DNA of 38,892 nt from NCBI GenBank assembly GCA_017440755.1, contig JAFSGP010000014.1, positions 1-38,892 of the forward strand. The letters run 5' to 3'. The stretch comes from Clostridia bacterium (GTDB taxonomy: Bacteria > Bacillota > Clostridia > Oscillospirales > Acutalibacteraceae). Position numbers and translations under genes: made by a program. Under the pieces are notes generated by a model. That model did no database searches, was not told the DNA's origin, and worked only from the letters and a program-made list of their open reading frames with translations. Position 1 is the first letter of the stretch, and the number at the start of each line of letters is the position of its first letter. Of the stretch, positions 1 through 7,310 are shown piece after piece.

Positions 1-103
1 GATGCTGAACGACCATCGGTGAGAATTTGGTTTCATTAATATGTGTGTGGAGTAGTGATATAGCCACATGTTTGACTGCATCTAAATTCGTCTTATACCT
101 CAT
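1..103 (-). CDS. Hypothetical protein, 5' part only (runs off the left edge)
   Basis: A minus-strand frame opens at ATG 103-101 and stays open to base 1. An AGAAAGGAGA ribosome-binding site sits at 111-120. The visible start is MRYKTNLDAVKHVAISLLHT, followed by a short stretch ending SPMVVQH. The good RBS and unbroken frame make this a real, truncated coding start, but 34 codons are too few to assign a family and I do not recognise one with confidence. A hairpin with a U-run lies just upstream at 136-170, so its own promoter must lie between that hairpin and the RBS, or expression depends on read-through. Confidence 0.5.
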   Translation of the reverse strand, partial: MRYKTNLDAVKHVAISLLHTHINETKFSPMVVQH

Positions 104-135
104 TGAATTTTCTCCTTTCTCTGAATTTTGGGCAT

Positions 136-170
136 AAAAAAGCAGGTAGATTTTTGATTCATCTACCTGC
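136..170 (-). terminator. Hairpin terminator on the minus strand (stem gcaggtagat)
   Basis: A perfect 10-bp stem joins 142-151 with 161-170 around a 9-nt loop. Six A residues at 136-141 give a U-run after the stem on the minus strand. No minus-strand gene is visible immediately to its right, so its role there is unclear. The same nine-base stem recurs at 768-791 on the other side of the 251-748 gene. Confidence 0.55.
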
Positions 171-189
171 ATGGGTTCTAAATATTAAG

Positions 190-218
190 TTGCAAACACA
201 AATTAAAAATGATATAAT
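190..218 (+). promoter_or_regulatory. Sigma-A type promoter for the 251-748 gene
   Basis: TTGCAA at 190-195 and TATAAT at 213-218 are separated by 17 bp. The start codon follows 33 bp further on, with GAGGTG as the ribosome-binding site. Confidence 0.75.
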
Positions 219-250
219 TCATTTAGATTTAGATTCGAGGTGCGTATACT

Positions 251-748
251 ATGTCGGATAAAAAAATTGATTATTTAGATTTAAACCAAGAAAATGTTTT
301 GTATACATATAAAGAATGTTTAGTTCCTAAAGAATATATAGGAAAATATCCAGAAGAGGAATATAAAGTAAAAATTTTTACAGAAGAATCTTGTGGTAAG
401 GATTCTCCTGAGATTGTTTTTAATAACTCTAAACTTTATTTACATTCTTATAATATTGCTCATTTATTAGGGCAACTAAAAGTTACCCATGAAGGTCTTG
501 CTGCTTTTACTTTACCGATGGGGTTTATAAATTTTAAAAACGAACCATGGACTAAGGATAATACCACATTGATGGCATTATATTATTTAGGAGTGGCTGC
601 AGATTTTATTCCGATTTTCAAAAAAATACCGGGTTCAGATAAAGTGATGTCTACGACAGCAGCTGTTTTTCCGTCTTTCCCAAAAGGACATCCTAAATTT
701 GTTCCTCTTTTTAATGAAGAAGCTACATCGACAGAAAAAGACCAATAA
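251..748 (+). CDS. Hypothetical AT-rich protein, 165 aa
   Basis: The ATG at 251 has a GAGGTG ribosome-binding site at 238-243 and a near-consensus promoter at 190-218, so this is a real single-gene unit. The product is a soluble 165-residue protein with no signal peptide or membrane segment. It has an acidic, lysine-rich N-terminal half, a central hydrophobic patch (about residues 65-130, including GLAAFTLPMGFINF) and a polar C-terminal tail. I do not recognise a domain. It ends 19 bases before a bidirectional terminator. Its codon use is strongly A/T-ending, unlike the GC-rich genes from 1.2 kb onward, which suggests acquisition. It lies beside a tRNA-Leu gene, a common insertion neighbourhood. 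Confidence 0.7.
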   Translation: MSDKKIDYLDLNQENVLYTYKECLVPKEYIGKYPEEEYKVKIFTEESCGKDSPEIVFNNSKLYLHSYNIAHLLGQLKVTHEGLAAFTLPMGFINFKNEPWTKDNTTLMALYYLGVAADFIPIFKKIPGSDKVMSTTAAVFPSFPKGHPKFVPLFNEEATSTEKDQ

Positions 749-760
749 CATATTACTTTT

Positions 761-797
761 AAAAAAGCAGGTAGATTCAAATTCTACCTGCTTTTTT
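761..797. terminator. Bidirectional terminator after the 251-748 gene
   Basis: A 9-bp stem pairs 768-776 with 783-791, with A6 at 762-767 and T7 at 791-797. It is placed to end transcription of the 251-748 gene. The stem sequence gcaggtaga is the same as in the hairpin at 142-170. Confidence 0.85.
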
Positions 798-920
798 AAC
801 GATATTTTGTTATCGGGGGTTCACATCTATTGGAAAGGTCGAAAAAGGCTATTTTCATCTGTGAAATCAACCCTTAAATTTTGAGGGTGTTTTTGCTCGG
901 AAACCCTGATAAACAGGGCA

Positions 921-954
921 TAAAAAAAGGGTGCATCTTTTTGATGCACCCTTT
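921..954 (-). terminator. Terminator of the tRNA-Leu gene
   Basis: The minus-strand transcript folds AAAGGGTGCATC against GATGCACCCTTT (927-954), followed by a run of U from the A-tract at 922-928. It begins two bases after the tRNA CCA end. Confidence 0.85.
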
Positions 955-955
955 C

Positions 956-1040
956 TGGTGCGAGGGAGGGGACTTGAACCCCCACGTCGTTCGACACACG
1001 CACCTCAAACGTGCCTGTCTGCCGGTTCCAGCACCCTCGC
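956..1040 (-). tRNA. tRNA-Leu, anticodon GAG, CCA encoded
   Basis: The minus strand gives an 85-nt class II tRNA. The acceptor stem is GCGAGGG/CCCTCGC (1040-1034 with 966-960), the D-arm contains GGCAGAC, and the anticodon arm CACGT-TTGAGGT-GCGTG reads GAG. A long variable arm (GTCGAACGAC) is typical of leucine tRNAs. The T-arm is GGGGGTTCAAGTCCCC and the encoded 3' end is A-CCA. It decodes CUC/CUU. It has its own consensus promoter at 1056-1084 and terminator at 921-954, so it is a single-gene unit. Confidence 0.95.
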
Positions 1041-1055
1041 ATATACAACGCACCT

Positions 1056-1084
1056 ATTATAGCACCCTCCTTTCCGAATGTCAA
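1056..1084 (-). promoter_or_regulatory. Consensus promoter of tRNA-Leu
   Basis: On the minus strand TTGACA (1084-1079) and TATAAT (1061-1056) are perfect hexamers with a 17-bp spacer, ending 15 bp before the first tRNA base. Confidence 0.9.
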
Positions 1085-1207
1085 TGTTTTTTCCGCTGAA
1101 CAAAGCAAAAAATCTCCCTGTAAACTGTACAATCGTAAATCCTTTTCTAAAAAAGTAGGCTGTTATTACCTTTTTGTAATACCAAAGACCCAATATGTAA
1201 AATTATC

Positions 1208-1235
1208 TTGAAAAAAACGCAAAAAGTGGTATGAT
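1208..1235 (+). promoter_or_regulatory. Promoter for the PMI-ROK fusion gene
   Basis: TTGAAA (1208-1213) and TATGAT (1230-1235) have a 16-bp spacer. An alternative TATAAT at 1242-1247 lacks a good -35 partner. Confidence 0.6.
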
Positions 1236-1274
1236 TAGGGGTATAATTGTTCTGTCAAGGAAAGGTTGACGCAT

Positions 1275-3110
1275 ATGGAAATTCGGAAATTGATTCCCGT
1301 CTGCAAGGATTATTTGTGGGGTGGAAGCAAACTAAAAGAAATCTATGGAAAAGAAACCCCCTGCGACCCCTGTGCGGAAAGCTGGGAGCTTTCCTTTCAC
1401 AAAGACGGAAAAACCCGTCTCGCGGACGGCAGAACGCTGGAAGAGGCGGTAACCGACGAAGAAAAGGGCACCAACACGCTGGAGTTCCCTTTCTTCCCCG
1501 TTCTCATTAAATTCATCGATGCCAAAAATAACCTTTCGGTGCAGGTGCACCCCTCCGACGACTATGCCCTGACCCACGAAAACAGCTTCGGCAAAACCGA
1601 AATGTGGTACATCGTGGAGGCTGACGAAGGGGCAGGCATTTATCTCGGCTTTGACCGCGACGTGACCCCGGAGGAATATAAGAGCGCCATCGAGGACAAC
1701 ACCCTCACCGATCTGCTGCATTTTTACCCCGTCAAGGCGGGGGAATGCTACTTTATCCCCTCGGGTACCATACACGCCATCGGCGCAGGCTGCGTCATCT
1801 GCGAAATTCAGCAGAACAGCAACCTGACCTATCGGGTGTACGACTACGGACGCCGCGATAAAGACGGCAACCTGCGGGAGCTGCACGTGGAAAAGGCGCT
1901 GCTGGTCACCAACTGCAAAAAGCACGAGCCCAAAACCCTTTGCGGCAATACGCTGGGGGTCAGCAAGTATTTTAACGTGCAAAAGCTGGTGGTAAACGGT
2001 ACTGTGACCCGGACAGCAACGGCAAAGAGCTTCCACTGCGTGACCTGTACCCAAGGGAGCGGCAAAATCGACGGACTGACCGTACGGCAGGGCGACAGCT
2101 TTTTCGTGCCCGCCGGCTACGGCACCTATACGCTGGAAGGAGATATGACGGTGATTCTGACCGACATTCGCAAGTATTACCTCGGCATTGACCTGGGCGG
2201 CACCTTCATCAAGGGCGGCATCGTGGACGACGAGGGTAATATCGTTCTGCGGGACAAAGCCCCCACCGAAAGCAAAAAAGGTGCCGACGGGGTGGTAGCC
2301 AATATCGTGGCACTGTGCAAAAGCCTGATGGCAAACGCCAACCTCTCCCCCTCCGACATCGTGGGTGTTGGCATGGGCGTGCCCGGTATGATTGACAGCG
2401 AAAAGGGCGAGGTCATCTACTCCAACAATCTGGAGTGGAGCGATTTCTCCATCGCCGACAAGGTTTCTTCGGCATTGGGTCTTCCTGTAAAAATCGCCAA
2501 CGATGCCAACGTCGCTGCTCTGGGCGAGGCAAAATTCGGCTGCGGCAAGGGCTGCCGCCATTCCGTCATGCTGACGCTGGGGACGGGTGTCGGCGGCGGT
2601 TTGGTACTGGACGGCAAGCTCTATGAGGGTAACCGCTCCGCCGGTGCGGAACTGGGACATATGGCGATTGTGGCGGGCGGTGAACCCTGCACCTGCGGGC
2701 GTCGCGGCTGTCTGGAAGCATACGCCTCTGCTACCGCGCTGATTCGGGACACCAAGCGGGCAATGGAGAAAAATCCCGACAGCAAAATGTGGGAGGTCGG
2801 CTCTCTTGAGGCGGTGACGGGCAAGACCGCCTTCGACTATTACGATATCGACGAGGACGCTCATGCGGTGGTGGACCACTATATCGAGATGCTGGGCGCA
2901 GGCATCACCAACATCGCCAACATCGTTCGTCCCGAGATGGTAATCCTCGGCGGCGGCGTATGCGCTCAGGGCGAAAACCTGACAGAGCCTCTGCGCAAGC
3001 TACTGGCGCGAGATATCTTCGCCGGCGAAAAAGGACCGCAGGTGGACATCGTCATTGCCGAACTGGGCAACGACGCCGGTCTCCTCGGTGCCGCCGCATT
3101 GTTTATGTGA
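1275..3110 (+). CDS. Fused mannose-6-phosphate isomerase (class I) and ROK-family sugar kinase
   Basis: A 611-residue cytosolic fusion. Residues 1-298 are a short class I phosphomannose isomerase with the metal ligands in place: Q90 and H92 in VQVHPSDD, E109 in KTEMWYIVE, H167 in GTIHAIG. It interconverts mannose-6-P and fructose-6-P. Residues 301-611 are a complete ROK kinase: phosphate-binding DLGGT (306-310), catalytic D410 in NDANVAALGE, GTGVGGG (436-442) and the zinc motif CTCGRRGCLE (472-481). It would phosphorylate glucose or mannose with ATP. The ATG at 1275 is chosen because AGGAAAGG lies 9 bases upstream; a TTG at 1266 is too close to that site. Each half is as long as the free-standing enzyme, and the frame across the junction is unbroken. 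A single chain that phosphorylates and isomerises mannose is the obvious reading (inference). Confidence 0.93.
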   Translation: MEIRKLIPVCKDYLWGGSKLKEIYGKETPCDPCAESWELSFHKDGKTRLADGRTLEEAVTDEEKGTNTLEFPFFPVLIKFIDAKNNLSVQVHPSDDYALTHENSFGKTEMWYIVEADEGAGIYLGFDRDVTPEEYKSAIEDNTLTDLLHFYPVKAGECYFIPSGTIHAIGAGCVICEIQQNSNLTYRVYDYGRRDKDGNLRELHVEKALLVTNCKKHEPKTLCGNTLGVSKYFNVQKLVVNGTVTRTATAKSFHCVTCTQGSGKIDGLTVRQGDSFFVPAGYGTYTLEGDMTVILTDIRKYYLGIDLGGTFIKGGIVDDEGNIVLRDKAPTESKKGADGVVANIVALCKSLMANANLSPSDIVGVGMGVPGMIDSEKGEVIYSNNLEWSDFSIADKVSSALGLPVKIANDANVAALGEAKFGCGKGCRHSVMLTLGTGVGGGLVLDGKLYEGNRSAGAELGHMAIVAGGEPCTCGRRGCLEAYASATALIRDTKRAMEKNPDSKMWEVGSLEAVTGKTAFDYYDIDEDAHAVVDHYIEMLGAGITNIANIVRPEMVILGGGVCAQGENLTEPLRKLLARDIFAGEKGPQVDIVIAELGNDAGLLGAAALFM

Positions 3111-3127
3111 TAGGATTCTATATATAG

Positions 3128-3164
3128 AAAAACAGACACATCCAAACGGATGTGTCTGTTTTTT
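3128..3164. terminator. Bidirectional terminator between convergent genes
   Basis: A 13-bp perfect stem (3131-3143 with 3148-3160) has a 4-nt loop, A-run on the left and T-run on the right. It serves both the fusion gene and the GGGtGRT gene. Confidence 0.9.
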
Positions 3165-3178
3165 GTTAAAACCTTAAC

Positions 3179-4183
3179 TTACTTCGCCTCGGAAACCGCA
3201 ACGGCGCAAGCCACGGTCATACCGACCATGGGGTTGTTACCGGCGCCGATCAGGCCCATCATCTCCACGTGCGCAGGCACGGAGGAGGAGCCGGCGAACT
3301 GAGCGTCACCGTGCATACGACCCATGGTATCGGTCAAGCCGTAGGAAGCAGGACCGGCAGCCATGTTGTCGGGGTGCAGGGTACGACCGGTACCACCACC
3401 GGAAGCCACGGAGAAGTACTTCTTGCCGTTCTCGATCGCCCACTTCTTGTAGGTGCCGGCAACGGGGTGCTGGAAGCGGGTGGGGTTGGTGGAGTTACCG
3501 GTGATGGAAACCTCAACGGACTCCTTCTGCATAATCGCAACGCCCTCGTTGACGTCGTTGGCGCCGTAGCACTTCACCTTGGCACGCTCGCCATCGGAGA
3601 AGGCAACCTCACGGACAACCTTCAGGTCGCCGGTGTAGAAATCGTAGTCGGTCTCCACGTAGGTGAAGCCGTTGATACGGCTGATGATATAAGCGGCGTC
3701 CTTGCCCAGACCGTTCAGGATAACACGCAGGGGGTTCTTACGCACCTTGTTGGCGGTGCGGGCGATACCGATCGCGCCCTCAGCGGCGGCGAAGGACTCG
3801 TGACCCGCCAGGAAAGCGAAGCAGTTGGTCTCCTCGCTCAGCAGCATCTTACCCAGGTTACCGTGACCCAGACCAACCTTACGCTGGTCCGCAACGGAGC
3901 CGGGCACGCAGAAAGCCTGCAGACCCTCGCCGATAACGGCGGCGGCCTCGGCAGCGTCAGCGATGCCGCGCTTCAGCGCCAGAGCCACACCCATGGTGTA
4001 AGCCCACACAGCGTTCTCGAAAGCGATGGGCTGTACGCCCTTCACGATAGCGTCTACGTCAATGCCCTTGGACAGGCACAGATCACGGCACTCCTCCAGA
4101 GAGCCCAGACCATTCTCCGCCAGGAATTTCTCAATACCGGGCAGGCGGCGGTCTTTACCTTCAAACTTTACATCGTTAGCCAT
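3179..4183 (-). CDS. GGGtGRT protein (conserved, function unknown)
   Basis: A 334-residue soluble protein carrying the signature GGGTGRT at residues 262-268, the motif after which this conserved anaerobe family is named. No signal peptide or membrane helix is visible. Other conserved-looking stretches are AFLAGHESFAAAEGAIGIAR (123-142) and the glycine-rich C-terminus from 272. The start ATG at 4183 has AAGGAGG ten bases upstream. It lies 17 bases downstream of the IscU-like gene and must share its transcript and promoter (4944-4972). The pairing with an Fe-S scaffold suggests a role in metal-cluster chemistry, but that is inference from context. Its reaction is not known to me. Codon use is strongly biased, which suggests high expression. 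Confidence 0.9.
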   Translation of the reverse strand: MANDVKFEGKDRRLPGIEKFLAENGLGSLEECRDLCLSKGIDVDAIVKGVQPIAFENAVWAYTMGVALALKRGIADAAEAAAVIGEGLQAFCVPGSVADQRKVGLGHGNLGKMLLSEETNCFAFLAGHESFAAAEGAIGIARTANKVRKNPLRVILNGLGKDAAYIISRINGFTYVETDYDFYTGDLKVVREVAFSDGERAKVKCYGANDVNEGVAIMQKESVEVSITGNSTNPTRFQHPVAGTYKKWAIENGKKYFSVASGGGTGRTLHPDNMAAGPASYGLTDTMGRMHGDAQFAGSSSVPAHVEMMGLIGAGNNPMVGMTVACAVAVSEAK

Positions 4184-4200
4184 CTGTACATTCCTCCTTC

Positions 4201-4893
4201 TTATTCTTCACGGGGGTCGATGTACTTAGCCGCGTTGTCGAAGCGACCGTACTGACCGATGTTCTTCTCATACGCCTCGGTGGGGTTGACGCCGTGACGG
4301 ATATCCTCCATCATCTTGCCCAGCTTAACAAACTGGTAGCCGCAAACCTCGCCGTTGTCATCCAGAGCGATCTTGGTAACATAGCCCTCGGCCATCTCCA
4401 GATAACGGACACCCTTCACGTTGGTGGAATACATGGTACCGATCTGAGAGCGCAGACCCTTACCCAGGTCCTCCAGACCCGCACCGATGGACAAGCCGTC
4501 CTCGGAGAAAGCGGACTGGCTACGGCCGTAGACGATCTGCAGGAACAGCTCGCGCATAGCGGTGTTGATAGCGTCGCACACCAGGTCGGTGTTCAGGCAC
4601 TCCAGCAGCGTCTTGCCGGGCAGAATCTCAGCCGCCATAGCCGCGGAGTGGGTCATACCGGAACAGCCCAGCGTCTCCACCAGAGCCTCCTCAATAATGC
4701 CCTTCTTAATGTTCAGGGTCAGCTTGCAGGCGCCCTGCTGGGGGGCACACCAGCCCACACCGTGGGTCAGACCGGAGATATCGCTGATCTCCTTTGCCTT
4801 TACCCACAGACCCTCTTCCGGGATCGGGGCGGGACCGTGATGGGGACCCTTGGCAACGATACACATTTGTTCTACTTCATGGGTATAGTTCAT
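4201..4893 (-). CDS. IscU/NifU-like iron-sulfur cluster scaffold protein
   Basis: A 230-residue protein related to the IscU/NifU N-terminal scaffold fold but longer than typical IscU (about 130). Cysteines that could bind a cluster are C49 and C56 in WCAPQQGAC, C77 in LGCSGMTHSAAMAAE (the region like the classic GCxxxxAS motif), and C106. The C-terminal third (from about 150) is an extension ending in a charged tail. The start ATG at 4893 follows GAAAGGAG; an upstream in-frame start 15 codons earlier lacks a site. First gene of a two-gene operon with the GGGtGRT protein. No cysteine desulfurase (IscS/SufS) is present nearby, so sulfur supply would come from elsewhere. Confidence 0.85.
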   Translation of the reverse strand: MNYTHEVEQMCIVAKGPHHGPAPIPEEGLWVKAKEISDISGLTHGVGWCAPQQGACKLTLNIKKGIIEEALVETLGCSGMTHSAAMAAEILPGKTLLECLNTDLVCDAINTAMRELFLQIVYGRSQSAFSEDGLSIGAGLEDLGKGLRSQIGTMYSTNVKGVRYLEMAEGYVTKIALDDNGEVCGYQFVKLGKMMEDIRHGVNPTEAYEKNIGQYGRFDNAAKYIDPREE

Positions 4894-4943
4894 GTTGGTA
4901 CTCCTTTCGGTTTTTAGTGTACACGCACATTCGTACAAATACT

Positions 4944-4972
4944 ATTATATCCACTTTTTCCCTAATTTGCAA
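4944..4972 (-). promoter_or_regulatory. Strong promoter of the Fe-S scaffold/GGGtGRT operon
   Basis: On the minus strand TTGCAA (4972-4967) and TATAAT (4949-4944) are spaced by 17 bp. They lie about 50 bp upstream of the scaffold start codon. Confidence 0.8.
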
Positions 4973-5047
4973 GTCCTATGAACGGAAATGAGATAAAAAT
5001 TTCACAAAGAAGGGCGCGAGATTTTGTTCTTATAGCCGAAACCTAAT

Positions 5048-5080
5048 AAAAACAGCCCGAAACCATACGGCTTCGGGCTG
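5048..5080 (-). terminator. Terminator of the carboxyltransferase operon
   Basis: A 9-bp stem (5053-5061 with 5072-5080) is followed on the minus strand by five U residues from the A-run 5048-5052. Confidence 0.8.
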
Positions 5081-5090
5081 TAAAGCTATT

Positions 5091-6491
5091 TTACTGTACA
5101 GGGGTAACGGTCACGTCGGCGGTATAGGTGCCGTCCTCGCTCTGCGCCGCATCGCGGGCAGCAAAGAACTTCGGCGCCACCTGGGGGAACATGGCATAGG
5201 TGAGTACGTCCTCCTCCTGCTGCACCCACTGGGCGGCCTCGGCCTTGAGCTTATCCAGCTCCGGCTCCAGCGTATCCGCAAAGCGGCAGGTAATGGGCTC
5301 ATCGTCGCCCAGAATCTTCTTGGAGAAGGCGGGGTCAATGGGGGCGGGAGTCTTACCATAGTCGCCGTGAATCATGCCGCGGAACTCCTTGGTAACCATC
5401 TTGTACCGCTCGCCCATAATGACGTTGAACACCGCCTGGGTGCCGACAATCTGGCTGGTGGGGGTTACCAGAGGCGGATAGCCACTGTCCTCACGGACAC
5501 GGGGAATCTCCGCCAGCACTTCGTCCAGCTTATCCTCTTTGCCGGCCTCCTTCAGCTGATTCAGCATATTGGAGAACATACCGCCGGGCACCTGATACAA
5601 CAGGGTGTTTGCGTCCACGCCCAAGGACTTGGGGCTAATCTGCCCGCTGCCGATGTATTTCTCACGCAGCTTGGCAAAGTGAGAACGCACCACGTTGAGC
5701 TGGTTCAGGTCCAGACCGGTATCGTACTCCGTGCCCTGCAGAGCCGCCACCAGCGACTCGGTAGGCATATGGGAGGTACCGATGGACAGGGGGCTCATAG
5801 CCGTATCCACAATGTCGGCGCCCGCCTCGATGCCCTTCATAATGGACATGGAAGCCAGACCGGCGGTGTAGTGGCTGTGGATATCCACAGGAATGCTCAC
5901 AGCCTCCTTCAGACGGGAGACCAAATCGTAGCAGGCATAGGGAGTCAGCAGACCCGCCATATCCTTGATACAAATGGAGTGGGCACCCATCTCCTCCAAA
6001 GTCTTAGCATAGGTAGCGTAGTACTCGTTGTTATGCACAGGGCTGAGAGTATAGCTGATACAGCCCTGTACATGGGCCTTTTCCTTATTGGCCGCCTTGA
6101 TAGCGGTCTGCAGGTTGCGGGCATCGTTGAGCGCATCGAAAATACGAATCACGTCAATGCCGTTGGCCACAGATTTCTGCACAAAATACTCCACCACGTC
6201 GTCCGCATAGGGACGGTAGCCCAGCATATTCTGACCACGGAACAGCATCTGCAGCTTCTGGTGGGGCATCTCCTGCCGCATAATGCGCAGGCGCTCCCAC
6301 GGGTCCTCATTCAGGAAACGAATGCAGGAATCAAAGGTTGCGCCGCCCCAGCACTCCACAGAGAAGTAGGGAATCTTATCCATCTCGTTCAAGATGGGGC
6401 GCATCTCGTCCATGGTCATGCGGGTGGCCAACAAAGACTGGTGGGCATCACGCAGCACGACCTCAGTAATCTTAATCGGCTTTGCCATCAT
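5091..6491 (-). CDS. oadA: Carboxyltransferase/oxaloacetate decarboxylase alpha subunit
   Basis: A 466-residue TIM-barrel carboxyltransferase of the OadA / pyruvate carboxylase B / transcarboxylase 5S family. Visible hallmarks are the N-terminal LRDAHQSLLATRM (13-25), the lysine that becomes carbamylated in KDMAG (K176), and the metal ligands H205 and H207 in DIHSHYTAG. It moves CO2 between oxaloacetate (or another carboxyl donor) and biotin. It lacks the biotin domain found at the C-terminus of many OadA proteins; the carrier is the neighbouring separate gene, 17 bases upstream. Two ATG codons occur in tandem (6491 and 6488); GAGGTG favours the second slightly. No beta or gamma membrane subunit is in the window, so it could serve a sodium-pumping decarboxylase or a cytosolic carboxylase. 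Confidence 0.9.
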   Translation of the reverse strand: MMAKPIKITEVVLRDAHQSLLATRMTMDEMRPILNEMDKIPYFSVECWGGATFDSCIRFLNEDPWERLRIMRQEMPHQKLQMLFRGQNMLGYRPYADDVVEYFVQKSVANGIDVIRIFDALNDARNLQTAIKAANKEKAHVQGCISYTLSPVHNNEYYATYAKTLEEMGAHSICIKDMAGLLTPYACYDLVSRLKEAVSIPVDIHSHYTAGLASMSIMKGIEAGADIVDTAMSPLSIGTSHMPTESLVAALQGTEYDTGLDLNQLNVVRSHFAKLREKYIGSGQISPKSLGVDANTLLYQVPGGMFSNMLNQLKEAGKEDKLDEVLAEIPRVREDSGYPPLVTPTSQIVGTQAVFNVIMGERYKMVTKEFRGMIHGDYGKTPAPIDPAFSKKILGDDEPITCRFADTLEPELDKLKAEAAQWVQQEEDVLTYAMFPQVAPKFFAARDAAQSEDGTYTADVTVTPVQ

Positions 6492-6508
6492 CTACACCTC
6501 GCACCAAA

Positions 6509-6859
6509 TCAGTTCAGGGACAGCAGAACCTTACCGGAATCTACGGTCTCGCCCTTGGTCACGGTGACAGAAGCCACGGTACCGGCGCAGGGAGCCACAA
6601 TCTCGTTCTCCATCTTCATCGCCTCGAACACCACCAGAACCTGACCCTCGGCAACCGCGTCACCGGCAGCAACCTTCACGTCGATGATGGTACCGGGCAT
6701 GGGGCAAGTAATGGCCGTACCGCCGGCAGGAGCGGCAGCAGGAGCAGGAGCAGCGGCGGGGACAGCAGCAGGAGCAGCAGCCACGGGAGCGGCAGCGCCG
6801 ATCTCCTCTACGTCTACCTCGTAAGCGTTTCCGTTAACGGTAATGTTGAATTTTTTCAT
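6509..6859 (-). CDS. Biotin carboxyl carrier protein
   Basis: A 116-residue biotin carrier. Residues 1-20 form a short N-terminal strand region, 21-47 are an Ala/Pro-rich flexible linker, and 48-116 are a biotinyl domain with the biotinylation site EAMKMENE, in which the second lysine is modified by biotin ligase. The start ATG at 6859 has AAAGGA ten bases upstream; the longer reading frame to 7030 runs through the promoter and is not used. First gene of the operon with the carboxyltransferase downstream. It carries CO2 as carboxybiotin between active sites. Confidence 0.93.
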   Translation of the reverse strand: MKKFNITVNGNAYEVDVEEIGAAAPVAAAPAAVPAAAPAPAAAPAGGTAITCPMPGTIIDVKVAAGDAVAEGQVLVVFEAMKMENEIVAPCAGTVASVTVTKGETVDSGKVLLSLN

Positions 6860-6922
6860 GCTAGACCAATCCTTTCTACGTATCTCCAATATAGGGGACC
6901 CATATTCCCCCAATTTACCATT

Positions 6923-6951
6923 ATTATATAGCAATGGAGAAAAAATATCAA
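6923..6951 (-). promoter_or_regulatory. Promoter of the biotin carrier/oadA operon
   Basis: On the minus strand TTGATA (6951-6946) and TATAAT (6928-6923) are 17 bp apart. The -35 overlaps the stop codon of the upstream GNAT-like gene. Confidence 0.8.
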
Positions 6952-7310
6952 GTCTTTTCTTTGCCGCAACAGCAATCTCCGCGAAAAAATTTGGCAATGG
7001 AGACGGCATACCCGTTCTCGGTCGGCTCAAACTCCAACCGCCGCAGGGTGACAGCCAGATTTTCCTCTCGGCACAGGCCCGTGGTGGCTCCGCGGCAATC
7101 TCCCGTGTTCAGCACCGAACGAATCAGTCCGTCCACCAAAAGTGGCTCTTCCGCCTGCACAGACAGCAGTTCAATCACCGCGCCGTCCATACGAAAGGTG
7201 GCATAACCGCTGACCCGGCCGTTACTGTCCCGCAGCACCATCGCATCGGTACCGGCGGGCACATCTATGCTTTGTAAAAACGCCTTATCGGCGGGCATTA
7301 TGGTAATCAC
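6948..7310 (-). CDS. Small GNAT-like acetyltransferase-type protein
   Basis: A 120-residue protein whose pattern resembles a short GNAT fold: a beta-strand region [20 protein letters not shown], then [22 protein letters not shown] and a late L..L.F segment. The usual acetyl-CoA loop (Q/RxxGxG/A) is not obvious, so the enzyme call is tentative. The GTG at 7310 is chosen because AAGGGAG lies 7 bases upstream; it overlaps the end of rluB by 26 bases, implying translational coupling with rluB. The C-terminal DCCCGKEKT holds a cysteine triplet that could bind metal. It may be a substrate-specific or non-catalytic GNAT relative. Confidence 0.6.
   Translation of the reverse strand: MITIMPADKAFLQSIDVPAGTDAMVLRDSNGRVSGYATFRMDGAVIELLSVQAEEPLLVDGLIRSVLNTGDCRGATTGLCREENLAVTLRRLEFEPTENGYAVSIAKFFRGDCCCGKEKT

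Noticed and set aside
827..1132. 101-codon minus-strand frame over the tRNA-Leu gene
   Set aside because: It runs through the tRNA and its terminator; a coding gene there is not credible.
1332..2879. 515-codon minus-strand frame inside the PMI-ROK gene
   Set aside because: Shadow of a GC-rich gene; no ribosome-binding site, no recognisable domain.
3269..4255. 328-codon plus-strand frame opposite the GGGtGRT gene
   Set aside because: Antisense shadow with Gly/Val/Thr repeats arising from biased codons on the other strand.
5367..6644. 425-codon plus-strand frame opposite oadA
   Set aside because: Antisense shadow, rich in His, Gln and Leu, without start signals.
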